A DNA stretch of 64,000 nucleotides from G965203045 sp965203045 (GTDB lineage: Bacteria > Pseudomonadota > Gammaproteobacteria > PS1 > Pseudothioglobaceae): the NCBI GenBank assembly GCA_965203045.1, contig OZ241850.1:1116001-1180000 (forward strand). The letters are read 5' to 3'. Positions 9,909 through 18,539 of the stretch are shown here, piece by piece. Made by a program: the position numbers and the translations under genes. How positions within the stretch are numbered: position 1 is the stretch's first letter; every line of letters begins with the position of its first letter. Below the pieces are notes generated by a model, which worked only from the letters and a program-made list of their open reading frames with translations, was not told where the DNA came from and did no database searches.

Positions 9909-10880
9909 ATGAACACTACATTTGTAAAAACGCTACTAAGTGGTTTATTTTTGCTATTATCATCATCAATTATAGCAGCTACGCAAACTGTTAACTTTGG
10001 TGTTGGTACAGAGACCCAGCTTCAAACTTCTCTGCCAGAAGGGGAGTTTACCCTTAATATAGGACATACATTTACTGCTGATGCCTCTTCATCAAATGCG
10101 ATTAATGGAGCAGGCTTTTTCCTTTTCTATGATAGCAGTCTTATAGAGTTTATGGGTGGTGATAATGTTCTTAGCGACGCGGGTGCGTCTGAGTTAATAC
10201 TGCCAGTTGAAGGTGGCCTTCCCGAAGCAGGAAGCACTACTGATGGACTAAGCACAACTGATAGTTATGTTCGGGTTGCTTGGACTACTTGGACAATTAG
10301 TCCGACAGCAGCTATTGCTAATTTGATTACTGCGTCTGACAACACTAATTTAGCTTCACTTAGATTTAGATGGATTGGCGCCACAGATACTTCTGCACAA
10401 ACAGACATGGCCCTTAGGTTTAACGGCAACACTCTTTCTGCAGGTAGGGGTTTTATGATAGGCGCAGGCGGTGAATTAGGAATTTTGTCCCCAACATTGA
10501 CATTTACTTTTAGTTTGGATATTGATGGTGCTGGTGGTGTAACTTCAGGTCGGGATGGGTTGTTGATTGGCAGGTATTTGGGTAATGTTAGAGGTGCTGG
10601 TTTAATAGCTGGTTTAGAAGTTGGTATTGCTAGTAGTCCTAGAAATACAGCATTGTTAATTGAAGAGTATATTCAATCGGGAATAGATTCTTTGGCATTA
10701 GATATTGATGGTGCTGGTGGTGTAACTTCAGGTCGAGATGGGTTGTTGATTGGCAGGTATTTGGGCAATGTTAGAGGTGCTGGCTTAATAGCTGGCTTAG
10801 AGGCTGGTATTGCTGCTAGCCCTAGGAATACGGCACCGTCAATTGAAGGCTATGTCCAATCTCTGATTCCAAATAATTAA
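9909..10880 (+). CDS. Secreted protein with cohesin-like domain and two dockerin-like repeats
   Basis: This 323-residue protein has a signal peptide (residues 1-~24, hydrophobic core then IIAA, cleavage probably after AA). Residues ~27-195 follow a cohesin-like beta-sandwich pattern: FFLFYDSSLIEF, a VRVAWTTW strand and SLRFRWIG. This is a pattern match only. Residues ~202-323 are two nearly identical 61-residue modules beginning LDIDGAGG and containing DGLLIGRYLG, which resemble dockerin/EF-loop modules and the C-terminus of the upstream giant protein. The start has AGGAG at ~9897-9901 and lies 24 nt after the giant gene, in the same operon. The first Ca loop reads DIDGAGG rather than DxDGDG, so Ca binding may be weaker. 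Its role as an adaptor is inference. Confidence 0.75.
   Translation: MNTTFVKTLLSGLFLLLSSSIIAATQTVNFGVGTETQLQTSLPEGEFTLNIGHTFTADASSSNAINGAGFFLFYDSSLIEFMGGDNVLSDAGASELILPVEGGLPEAGSTTDGLSTTDSYVRVAWTTWTISPTAAIANLITASDNTNLASLRFRWIGATDTSAQTDMALRFNGNTLSAGRGFMIGAGGELGILSPTLTFTFSLDIDGAGGVTSGRDGLLIGRYLGNVRGAGLIAGLEVGIASSPRNTALLIEEYIQSGIDSLALDIDGAGGVTSGRDGLLIGRYLGNVRGAGLIAGLEAGIAASPRNTAPSIEGYVQSLIPNN
10515..10880 (+). repeat. 183-bp tandem duplication encoding dockerin-like modules
   Basis: Two direct copies start at 10515 and 10698. The first ~105 bases differ at only a few positions, and divergence is higher towards the 3' end of each unit. The 61-residue period equals the spacing of the two Ca-loop motifs at the end of the upstream giant protein. 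Confidence 0.9.
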
Positions 10881-10897
10881 ATTAAAGGAGCAATATT

Positions 10898-13800
10898 ATG
10901 AAATTAGAAAAACTGTTTGCGTTGTTAGCGGCGTTATTTTTATTACAACAACCATTAGCAAACCATGATGGTGATGGTGCTGTTCATTTTCAAACTTTGT
11001 CTTCAGAACCCTCTGGCGTTCTTGATTTGTCTAGCGGGGGTTCTTTTGCGATAAGATATATTCAGGCTACCGATAGAGCAGAGAGCATCAATACTTTTGC
11101 TTTTGAGGTTCATTATGATAGTAGTGTCTTACGATATGATGGGCATAGTGAACTTGCTTCTCATGGTTCATTAGGCAATCCAGGTACACAATCTCCGGTA
11201 GGTGATGATAGTAATGCAGATACGGATATGACAGTATCTACTTCGTGGCAAGTTACTAGTGGCAGTTTTTGTGACCCGAACATCATACCTGGTTTTGGTG
11301 AATTTGAGCGGTGTTCATCTAGAACTGGAGATGCTACATATACTGTGTATGTAGCCACTTTTACTTGGATAGCTACTGATAGAAGTCAAACAGTGCTTAA
11401 CTATACTGTCGGTGGCATAACAGATGCTTTTGACGGAGGTAGTCAACAAGACATTGGCACTTTGGGGTCAAGTGGCACTCTTTTAACCATCCAAGGACCC
11501 CCCCTCCCAGCTGTAGCGGGCCAAAGTGTTATTTCTCAAGGTATATCTGGTAATGTATCTGTAGGCCAGCCTGTAGAGATTGTTGTGGCTTTACGAGATA
11601 CAAACGGTGACCCGACTTCTAATGGTGAGGTTACTGTGACCGATATAACTGGTGCAAATGTTGGTGATTTTGATATTGGTGATCCAACAGATGCTGGCAC
11701 GGTTATTATCACTTATACGCCAGCAAATACAGGGGAGGCAGAATTTAGTGTTTCTGTTAATGGAGCAGTGATTGTTGGTTCAGCCCAAGAGGTATTAGTA
11801 GTCGGCCCGCCAAGTGTTTTAACTATTACAGGGGCTAGAGATATTGATGCAGATACTCCTTTAGTTCTTAGTGTGAGTGGTGTTGATAGTGGCGGTATTG
11901 CCGTTCCTGTTGTCCCATTAATAGCCAGCTCACTGTTACCAGGGAGCGGTATTACTTTTGACGATACATCAGCTACTACGCCGACCTTGACCTATACCCC
12001 TAGTAGCATAGGTGATGAAGTTATTACTATTGACAGCGCGGCTGGCGCGTCTGCCCTTACCGGCCATACTATTAGCTTTGTTGTTACCCCCGGCGCTGGT
12101 GATGCTATTAGTCTGAGTACGAATAGAGAAGTTTTAGTATCTGCTCCTTTGAGCAATGCTGTAGTTACCGCTGTGGTAGTTGATGCAAATGGTAATCTAT
12201 TAGCTAGCGGGGAGGTTGCTGTTATTAAGAATGTTCTTGATGAAGTGGCTACTGTTGACCCAGCAACACCAACAATCAACGCTAATGGTGAGGCTACATT
12301 TACTGTAACTTCTCCAGCAGGTGGTCCGGCAGGAGGTGTTACTCTTACTGTTGCACTAGTAGGTGATTCTAGTGTTAGTAGTGCTATTTTTATTAGAGTG
12401 GTAGACTTTGGTTTTACTGACCAAACAGCGGTTCATATCTTACAAGGTATTACTGTTGCGCGCGGTGTTTCACAGATTGATGCCCCTAGTTTTTCAGGCT
12501 GCCCTAGTGCAGTAGAGGCTCGGTTTGACGATGTTAGAGATATGGTTATGATTAGTGGTACAGGCACTGTTGCTTGCGTACTTACTGTTGCCGAAGGTGC
12601 TAATAGTTCAAATTTAGAAGTAAATATTTATGAACGTAGTCAACTTGATTATACTACTAACGATAATAACAGTAATATCCCTGATTTTATTGAAAGCTTA
12701 GGTTTTATTGATGACGGTGCTTATGCTGATAGTGATAATAATAACATCCCTGCTTATCTGGAAGTGCTACTAGGTATTGCAAGAGGTGGGAATGATGGCA
12801 CCACAGACACAGATAGCGACGGCATGCCTGATATTTTAGAGACTTATTATATTCGCACTGATGCAGGTGTTGCCGGTTATTATGGTAATAGTGATAGTGA
12901 TGGTGTTAATGGTTTGAGAGACTTTGTTGATGATGTTTTTGCAACGATTGCTACATCGTTTGGTATATTGAGCGATTATGATAGTGATGGTCTGCCTGAT
13001 GCCTTAGAAGTTATTAGAGGTTTCCTTCCTCACGATGAGCACTCGCCAATTGAAAATGGTGATAATGTTGAAAATGGTGATGTGGTAACCGATGCGGTAA
13101 AATGGTATCTATTAGATACTGGCAATATGGTTCCTATTAGCGTTATGCGCGATATAGATGGCGATGGAGCTTTTGACATTACTGAGATTACTTTTGGTTC
13201 TAACCCCGGTGTAAATGTCACTAATACTGTTTCTTTCGGTGGTGCGACTTCTGTTATAGACCGTATAATTGCTATTCAAACTCTATATGATGGTGCTACA
13301 GAAACTGATAGAGATAGAGACGGTATCCCTGATGTTAGGGATTCGCACCTAGGAGGCTTGCAGGTTATTGATAATCCTGCCAGTTTTACTAGTGTAAATA
13401 GTTTTGTTATTACTGCTCGAGTCCAAGGCACAGAAACAATTCCAGTGGTTAGTCTGGGACCTACTGCTGCAACAGCAACTTTAGGTTCTGCTGATATTAC
13501 AGATTATTTAGTGCAGACACAACCTGACTTTTCTACTGTTAATATAATAGGTGTTTATGACTACAAGGTGAGCGGTATTCCTGATGGCGCTACTATAGAT
13601 GTAATAATTCCATTACCGGGTATAGCGTCAAGTATTTCTAAATATGCTACTGACACAAACGAGGCGCTTGAGGTTCGGGATTTTTCTGTGTTTGGGTTTG
13701 AGACGGCCGGTGCCGGTAGGACTGGTGATTGTCCAACGACGGTGACGGCGACGTCCCCATACTCCGAAAGGTCGGGTGATTGCCTACGTTTAACTATTAC

Positions 13801-14566
13801 TGATAACGCTAGTGGTCTTGATGCTGACGATGATGCTGGAGTTATTGTTGACCCAGTTATTGTTAGTGATGTCGACGATGGCAATATTGATGCATTTACC
13901 AGCCATGGTAGCGGTGGTTGCGCCCTAGGTAATAATACTGATAGACAAGGAGGTATTGACCCTATGCTTTATATACTGATTGGGCTGAGTTTGTTGGCGC
14001 TGTTTAGAAAACGTATAGCAAGTTTGTTCCTAGTGTTAGGCTTGGCTTTTAGTTTAAATATCTGGGCTGATGCTCATAATGCAGCGATTAGCGTTTCTGG
14101 TGGTAATTATTGGGGTATAGAAGCTGGTGCTTCTAATCTTGACCCAGATACCAGTGGTGATTTTGATGTAGGCGATGATAACGATGTTGCTTTTAGGGTG
14201 TTTGTTGGACGTGTTTTAGATGAGCATTGGTCGGTGGAAGCAGCGTATGCTTATCTTGGCAACGCCGAGATAGACCACAATGATGGCACTAGTGATATTG
14301 AGTATCATGTTTTAAGCGCAGGAGGGCTTTACCGTTTTGATATGACTGATAATATTCAGCCTTTTATTGGTTTAGGTGTTCGTTATGGTGAGGCAGACCC
14401 TGATAGCGATATTGACGCTTCGGTTGATGAAGATAAAGAGATTGATGTTTATGTAAGTGTCGGTCTTAGCTTTAACGCTTCTGATAATTATGATGTTAGA
14501 GTTAGTTATCATCAATATTCAGGCGATGTTAGTATGTTTAGTGTGGGCTTTGTTACACACTTTTAA
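10898..14566 (+). CDS. Surface protein: cohesin-like, Ig-like, TSP3-like repeats, JDVT-CTERM-like anchor fused to outer-membrane barrel
   Basis: This 1,222-residue protein has a signal peptide (1-~21, ending PLA). Residues ~28-200 resemble the cohesin-like domain of the preceding gene (FAFEVHYDSSVLRYDG). Residues ~200-500 are bacterial Ig-like repeats. Residues ~570-830 carry TSP3-like Ca motifs such as DSDGMPD, DSDGLPD and DRDRDGIPD. Residues ~885-1000 match the choice-of-anchor-U pattern (spaced Cys and a DNASGLDADDD segment). A GGC motif (~1006), a DP pair and a transmembrane helix ending FRKR (~1022-1038) look like a JDVT-CTERM sorting signal. A second hydrophobic stretch resembling a signal peptide (~1039-1058) and a ~164-residue beta-barrel ending in Phe (VGFVTHF) follow without interruption. 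AAGGAG precedes the start, 17 nt after the previous gene. The fusion is unusual; the domain calls come from motif reading only. Confidence 0.8.
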   Translation: MKLEKLFALLAALFLLQQPLANHDGDGAVHFQTLSSEPSGVLDLSSGGSFAIRYIQATDRAESINTFAFEVHYDSSVLRYDGHSELASHGSLGNPGTQSPVGDDSNADTDMTVSTSWQVTSGSFCDPNIIPGFGEFERCSSRTGDATYTVYVATFTWIATDRSQTVLNYTVGGITDAFDGGSQQDIGTLGSSGTLLTIQGPPLPAVAGQSVISQGISGNVSVGQPVEIVVALRDTNGDPTSNGEVTVTDITGANVGDFDIGDPTDAGTVIITYTPANTGEAEFSVSVNGAVIVGSAQEVLVVGPPSVLTITGARDIDADTPLVLSVSGVDSGGIAVPVVPLIASSLLPGSGITFDDTSATTPTLTYTPSSIGDEVITIDSAAGASALTGHTISFVVTPGAGDAISLSTNREVLVSAPLSNAVVTAVVVDANGNLLASGEVAVIKNVLDEVATVDPATPTINANGEATFTVTSPAGGPAGGVTLTVALVGDSSVSSAIFIRVVDFGFTDQTAVHILQGITVARGVSQIDAPSFSGCPSAVEARFDDVRDMVMISGTGTVACVLTVAEGANSSNLEVNIYERSQLDYTTNDNNSNIPDFIESLGFIDDGAYADSDNNNIPAYLEVLLGIARGGNDGTTDTDSDGMPDILETYYIRTDAGVAGYYGNSDSDGVNGLRDFVDDVFATIATSFGILSDYDSDGLPDALEVIRGFLPHDEHSPIENGDNVENGDVVTDAVKWYLLDTGNMVPISVMRDIDGDGAFDITEITFGSNPGVNVTNTVSFGGATSVIDRIIAIQTLYDGATETDRDRDGIPDVRDSHLGGLQVIDNPASFTSVNSFVITARVQGTETIPVVSLGPTAATATLGSADITDYLVQTQPDFSTVNIIGVYDYKVSGIPDGATIDVIIPLPGIASSISKYATDTNEALEVRDFSVFGFETAGAGRTGDCPTTVTATSPYSERSGDCLRLTITDNASGLDADDDAGVIVDPVIVSDVDDGNIDAFTSHGSGGCALGNNTDRQGGIDPMLYILIGLSLLALFRKRIASLFLVLGLAFSLNIWADAHNAAISVSGGNYWGIEAGASNLDPDTSGDFDVGDDNDVAFRVFVGRVLDEHWSVEAAYAYLGNAEIDHNDGTSDIEYHVLSAGGLYRFDMTDNIQPFIGLGVRYGEADPDSDIDASVDEDKEIDVYVSVGLSFNASDNYDVRVSYHQYSGDVSMFSVGFVTHF

Positions 14567-14587
14567 ATGCCAATAATGAGATATGTT

Positions 14588-14619
14588 AAAAATGGACGGT
14601 TAGCCGTCCATTTTTTTTT
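14588..14619 (+). terminator. Rho-independent terminator of the surface-protein operon
   Basis: A perfect 12-bp stem (14588-14599 with 14604-14615, core ATGGACGG) has a TTAG loop and runs into nine T residues. It lies 22 bp after the stop of the third surface gene and separates this operon from the convergent pxp genes. Confidence 0.95.
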
Positions 14620-14656
14620 AAATTAAGGGTAATTGTTATCATTTGGGTTTTTTAAG

Positions 14657-15562
14657 TTACTTTAAGTTAAAAAAATTATTAAACTTTATGCGTTGGTTCT
14701 GCATATCTTTTATGCTTATAGGTTTAAATCTTATATTATCACCAGTGCCGCGTTGGGCTAATTGCGCTAAGGATAGGGAAAAAATTGTGCCTATTTTAGG
14801 ATAGCCGCCGATTGTGGGGCGGTCGCGTAGCATAATAATTGGTGTGCCGCTTGGGGTAATTTGTAGACTGCCGTAGCAGTTAGCTTCTGAATAGAATTGC
14901 CTAACCTTGGGACTGATGTTATTTGGCTTTAATTGGTAAGCGCTACGGTCATTTTTGTTGCTGATAGTCCAACTAGTTTTTATCAATTGTTCGCAGTTTT
15001 GTTGAGTGAAATAGTTGTTATTGTTAAACAAAATACTTAGAGTTAAATGCTGGTTATAGTTAGGGATAAATTCTCTAGGCATAGTTTTATAATTATTATT
15101 AGTGTTTGAATTAGTGTTTAATATGTGGTTGGCGGCAATTTTTTTACCAATTTTCTCTCTTAAGTTAGCACTGACGCTGCCAAAGTATTTTTGTGCGGAG
15201 AAACCGCCATTAACAGCTAAATAAGCCCGCATACCGGATATGGGCTTTATCCACTGTAAAATATCGCCTTTTTTAATTGTAATCACCTGCCAAGTTGGCG
15301 CTAGGATATTATTAATGCAAAAATATAAATTAGCGCCGCTAACAACAATATCAATACTGTTAATTGCAATTAATTTACAGCCGCTAATACTAATTTCTAA
15401 ACTAGCGCTATTTGGCGGATTATTAAGCAAGTAATTACCCCAGTTATAAGCGTGCTCATCTAAAGCGCCAGCTTCAGATATGCCACGGTTAAGATAATTG
15501 GGGCGACCGCGGTCTTGTAGTGTTGTCAGTGGCCCCGGTTGGACTACTTTAAAAACTTGCAT
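14657..15562 (-). CDS. pxpC: 5-oxoprolinase subunit C (biotin-dependent carboxyltransferase-like, KipA/YbgK family)
   Basis: PxpC works with PxpA and PxpB to open 5-oxoproline to glutamate with ATP. The N-terminus shows the family signature QPGPLTTLQDRGRPNY, followed by GALDEHAYNWGN. The end carries RPTIGGYPKIGTI, also typical. The ATG at 15562 (MQVFKVV) is preferred over an upstream in-frame TTG at 15568. It overlaps pxpB by 14 nt, as expected for translational coupling. At 301 residues the length is normal. It is the last gene of a pxpA-pxpB-pxpC operon. Confidence 0.93.
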   Translation of the reverse strand: MQVFKVVQPGPLTTLQDRGRPNYLNRGISEAGALDEHAYNWGNYLLNNPPNSASLEISISGCKLIAINSIDIVVSGANLYFCINNILAPTWQVITIKKGDILQWIKPISGMRAYLAVNGGFSAQKYFGSVSANLREKIGKKIAANHILNTNSNTNNNYKTMPREFIPNYNQHLTLSILFNNNNYFTQQNCEQLIKTSWTISNKNDRSAYQLKPNNISPKVRQFYSEANCYGSLQITPSGTPIIMLRDRPTIGGYPKIGTIFSLSLAQLAQRGTGDNIRFKPISIKDMQNQRIKFNNFFNLK

Positions 15563-16199
15563 TATCAATACTTATAAATTGGACTTTATCGCCGACTTTA
15601 AATTCAATATTACTATTATTGGAGAGGTCAAGTGGGGTTCTGCCGATAATTTGCCAACCAGCAGGTGTTGCAGACGGATAAATACCGGTTTGACAATCAG
15701 CAATACCAACACTACCTGGGGGTATTTGGGCTCTGGGTGTTTTGTGTCTAGGGGCGCATAGCCGACTATCTAGGCTTGCTAGATAAGCAAAATTTGGCAT
15801 AAAACCAATGCTATAGACCAAATAAGTTTGTTTAGTATGGTATTTAATGAGTTCGTCTTTGCTAATATTTTTAGTGGCTAAAATATGGGCTAAATCTAAG
15901 CCTACCGATTCATCGTATAATACTGGAATTTGGTGGGTTTTACTATTAAATTTGAGGCTATTATTAAGCGGGGTTTTTATAATTTGTTTGATTTTAGTGA
16001 GCGCTTGTTTGGCTGATAATTGGTTAATATCATAAAAAATTACCAAGCTAATATAACTAATAATACTATCAACATAGGCGCTACCAAGTAATTTAGCAAC
16101 TACTTGCTGGGTGCTAGCAATAGTTTGGATTAATTTAGGGGTCGGTTTATCAGCAAAGTAGATGATAATACTATTTTCACCATTTAAGCAACATTTCAT
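15549..16199 (-). CDS. pxpB: 5-oxoprolinase subunit B (KipI/YbgJ family)
   Basis: This is the cytoplasmic subunit of the PxpABC 5-oxoprolinase complex. In 216 residues it carries the family marks YSIGFMPNFAYLASLD, PRAQIPPGSVGIAD and PSATPAGWQIIGRTPL. The N-terminal part is more diverged than usual. Its ATG overlaps the pxpA stop by 4 nt (ATGA), so the operon is tightly coupled. KipI-type homologues in Bacillus were named as kinase inhibitors, but the neighbouring pxpA and pxpC favour the oxoprolinase role. Confidence 0.92.
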   Translation of the reverse strand: MKCCLNGENSIIIYFADKPTPKLIQTIASTQQVVAKLLGSAYVDSIISYISLVIFYDINQLSAKQALTKIKQIIKTPLNNSLKFNSKTHQIPVLYDESVGLDLAHILATKNISKDELIKYHTKQTYLVYSIGFMPNFAYLASLDSRLCAPRHKTPRAQIPPGSVGIADCQTGIYPSATPAGWQIIGRTPLDLSNNSNIEFKVGDKVQFISIDNASF

Positions 16200-16864
16200 A
16201 GCGCTGTCAGCGCCTTAATTGAAGCAGGATTGTCGGAATGAAAGCAAATGGTATCTGCTTTTGCGCTACTTTTTAGATGATTAAATTGGTTTTTAATAGC
16301 ATCAGCATTATCAAAAACCGACGCTTTTTTACTTCTAGGATGTAAATTTATGCCATCATTTTCATAGGCTCTATCAGCAAATACTTCTGTTAATAGGCGC
16401 ACATTGTTTTGCTTAGCAAGTTGTTTTCTTAGCTTATCAATTAAGCCAAATTGCACAACAAGTTTTGCTGTTTGTAAAGTTGTGCTAAGATTTAAAACTA
16501 ACTTAAACTTATCTAAACTACGCAGTATGTCGTGATAAAGCGCTCCGTGAGGTTTAATGTAGCTAATATGTAGTTGTTGTCCATAGCAAACTTTTTCTAA
16601 ATGTTGCAATTGTGTTTTTAGTTGTGCAGCGAGTTTGTAAGTGCTGATGTTTTGACTAATTCTGCCAAAATTTTCCTTATCAACATAACTTAAATGGGCG
16701 CCAATTTTTACCTTGTACTTTTTTGCTAAATTAACTGTTGCTACTATTGATGCTTGGTCTCCAGTGTGTCCACCACAGGCAATAGATGCCATATTAACAT
16801 AGGGCATAATTTTTGTATCTACCTCAAACCCGCATTCGCCGACATCTGCATTAATTAACATCAT
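16196..16864 (-). CDS. pxpA: 5-oxoprolinase subunit A (LamB/YcsF family)
   Basis: PxpA is the TIM-barrel-like subunit of the three-part 5-oxoprolinase that detoxifies and recycles pyroglutamate. Family motifs are present in order: NADVGECG (usually NxDLGE), SIACGGHTGD, IGAHLSYVDKENFGR, KPHGALYHD, EVFADRAYENDG and a CFHSD end. At 222 residues it is a little shorter than the usual ~245, mainly near the C-terminus. Two ATGs stand side by side (16864, 16861). GGAAGG immediately upstream fits the second one slightly better. Confidence 0.93.
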   Translation of the reverse strand: MMLINADVGECGFEVDTKIMPYVNMASIACGGHTGDQASIVATVNLAKKYKVKIGAHLSYVDKENFGRISQNISTYKLAAQLKTQLQHLEKVCYGQQLHISYIKPHGALYHDILRSLDKFKLVLNLSTTLQTAKLVVQFGLIDKLRKQLAKQNNVRLLTEVFADRAYENDGINLHPRSKKASVFDNADAIKNQFNHLKSSAKADTICFHSDNPASIKALTAL

Positions 16865-16952
16865 CCTTCCAATTAGTTTCTATGGCAGAACTTTGCGTAT
16901 TAACACTTAATATGGTTAGTATTGTTGAACTGATTATTTTTTGTATTATTGA

Positions 16953-17168
16953 TCAAGTATCTTTAGCAATGGTTTTATCTTCTAAATTACGACTTGAAAA
17001 TTTGAAAGGTAAATAAGCCAGACAAAAACCGGTAATAGCGGTTAATACTAGCACAAGTCCTAATAGACCCCACCACGATTCAAAAGAAATACCCAGCACA
17101 ATGATAATCCCGCCAACAATAGCACGGATAATACTATCTGTTTTACCAATATTTTTCATTAGTTTCAT
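16953..17168 (-). CDS. DUF2892 (YgaP-like) small inner-membrane protein
   Basis: This 71-residue protein has two predicted membrane helices (about residues 12-30 and 33-52), starting with KNIGKTDSIIRAIVGG, the usual pattern of the DUF2892/YgaP transmembrane family. No rhodanese domain is attached. An AGGAG sits six bases before the ATG. The biochemical role of the stand-alone domain is unknown. It stands alone between the pxp operon and the porin gene, on the same strand. Confidence 0.8.
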   Translation of the reverse strand: MKLMKNIGKTDSIIRAIVGGIIIVLGISFESWWGLLGLVLVLTAITGFCLAYLPFKFSSRNLEDKTIAKDT

Positions 17169-17358
17169 TTTTTCTCCTTTTTATAGTATGTTTATTAATT
17201 TATGTTTGAAAATTAAAAAATATTTCTCATATAAATAGCTAACTACTATTTTACCATTAAAATTGCTATTAGTTATTAAGCTCTGTTTGGCATCAATTGG
17301 TATGTAATAGGCAAAATGCTTCTGGTTTGTTTAATTGGTTGTTTATATTTTATCTAGC

Positions 17359-18321
17359 TTAAAATTCATAAGCAAGTTTTAAAGTGCTTACTTTGGTATT
17401 ATCAACACCTGCGTTGGAGTATTTTGTATCACTATATTCAGCGCTAAAACTAACCCCTTCTGCTATGTCATAATTAAAACCAACACTAGTAACATTATCA
17501 ATAATGTTATTGTCATCATCTTTAAATTCATCAATATTTTGTCTAATAGCAGCTACAGTCAATTCACCGACGGTATAACTAAACTCAACTTGTGTAGCTT
17601 CTGGTTGATTGCCATCAACATCTTTATCCCTAGCAGCAATACGTTCAATAATAATACCAAAATCATTAAAGTTAGCTTTGGCGTGGATTGCTACCCCAGC
17701 TATTTTATTAGTTAAATTCACATTGCCGATTTCTGGTAAATGACTAATAAAATCAGCGCCAATAGCAAAATTATCGCTCTCGTATCTAAGTGATACGCCA
17801 TTATAACTATCATCGTTAATGCCATCTTTCTCGCCATTTTGCGCGCTCCATATTGAGACAACAATACCGCTTAGTTCAGTGCTTAAAACCAAAGCATTAT
17901 CGTTAGTTTCACCAATTTCTAAACCGATAGGGTCGGCAATAAGATTAGTTTCATAGATGCCAAATGGAACATAAATGCGACCAAGGGTAAAAGAGAAGTT
18001 TTTAAAATTACCCCCTAGAGCTGCTTCATCAATTATTATATCGTCATCTTCTTCGCCCTCTTCGTATAAAAAGGTGATATAAGCGCTAAATTGCTCGTTG
18101 ATTTTGCTTTTAATACCCAGTTCAGCAGTGGCTAAGATAAATTCGCCAGAATCAGAGCTTGGTTTTTCATACTCAACTTCAATGACACCACTGATGGATA
18201 AGGCAGAAGCGCTGCCTTGCTCTAATTTTTTTACACGTTCTTTAAGCTCGTCTACTTCAGTTGTTGCATAAGCACTGTTAGCAAAAATCGCTGATAATAA
18301 AAAAGCATTTATTTTTTTCAT
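17359..18321 (-). CDS. LbtU-like (siderophore) outer-membrane porin
   Basis: This 320-residue protein has a signal peptide (1-~19, ending SAYA), a short coiled coil (VDELKERVKKLEQ) and a beta-barrel of alternating strands ending in the outer-membrane motif LAYEF. The layout (signal, coiled coil, acidic single barrel) matches the LbtU family, whose Legionella member takes up a siderophore. Other DcaP/phosphate-selective-type porins have similar N-termini. The iron assignment is strengthened by a near-perfect Fur box over its promoter. AAGGAG lies 6-7 nt before the ATG. Confidence 0.75.
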   Translation of the reverse strand: MKKINAFLLSAIFANSAYATTEVDELKERVKKLEQGSASALSISGVIEVEYEKPSSDSGEFILATAELGIKSKINEQFSAYITFLYEEGEEDDDIIIDEAALGGNFKNFSFTLGRIYVPFGIYETNLIADPIGLEIGETNDNALVLSTELSGIVVSIWSAQNGEKDGINDDSYNGVSLRYESDNFAIGADFISHLPEIGNVNLTNKIAGVAIHAKANFNDFGIIIERIAARDKDVDGNQPEATQVEFSYTVGELTVAAIRQNIDEFKDDDNNIIDNVTSVGFNYDIAEGVSFSAEYSDTKYSNAGVDNTKVSTLKLAYEF

Positions 18322-18402
18322 AGTTATTCTCCTTTGGGTTAATTTAAAAAATTGTTTTTTAACGTTATTGATGTTAATGTTTTTTATTTATTGTTAAATG
18401 CA

Positions 18403-18432
18403 AATGATACTTATTATCATTTAGTTTGTCAA
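18403..18432 (-). promoter_or_regulatory. Fur box overlapping a consensus sigma70 promoter for the LbtU-like porin
   Basis: On the minus strand, TTGACA (18432-18427), a 17-nt spacer and TATCAT (18409-18404) form a near-consensus promoter. The 19-bp AATGATAATAAGTATCATT (18421-18403) matches the Fur consensus AATGATAATNATTATCATT with one mismatch and covers the spacer and -10. Bound Fur-Fe would block RNA polymerase. The predicted leader is about 75 nt. Confidence 0.88.
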
Positions 18433-18539
18433 GTATAGATAACAAGAATTTTTATTTTTTTACAGATTAGTTGTGGGTAAAAAGTGAAAAAGTATGGCTT
18501 TTAGGGTAGAATGATAACTCTCATATTATTTGTTAACAA

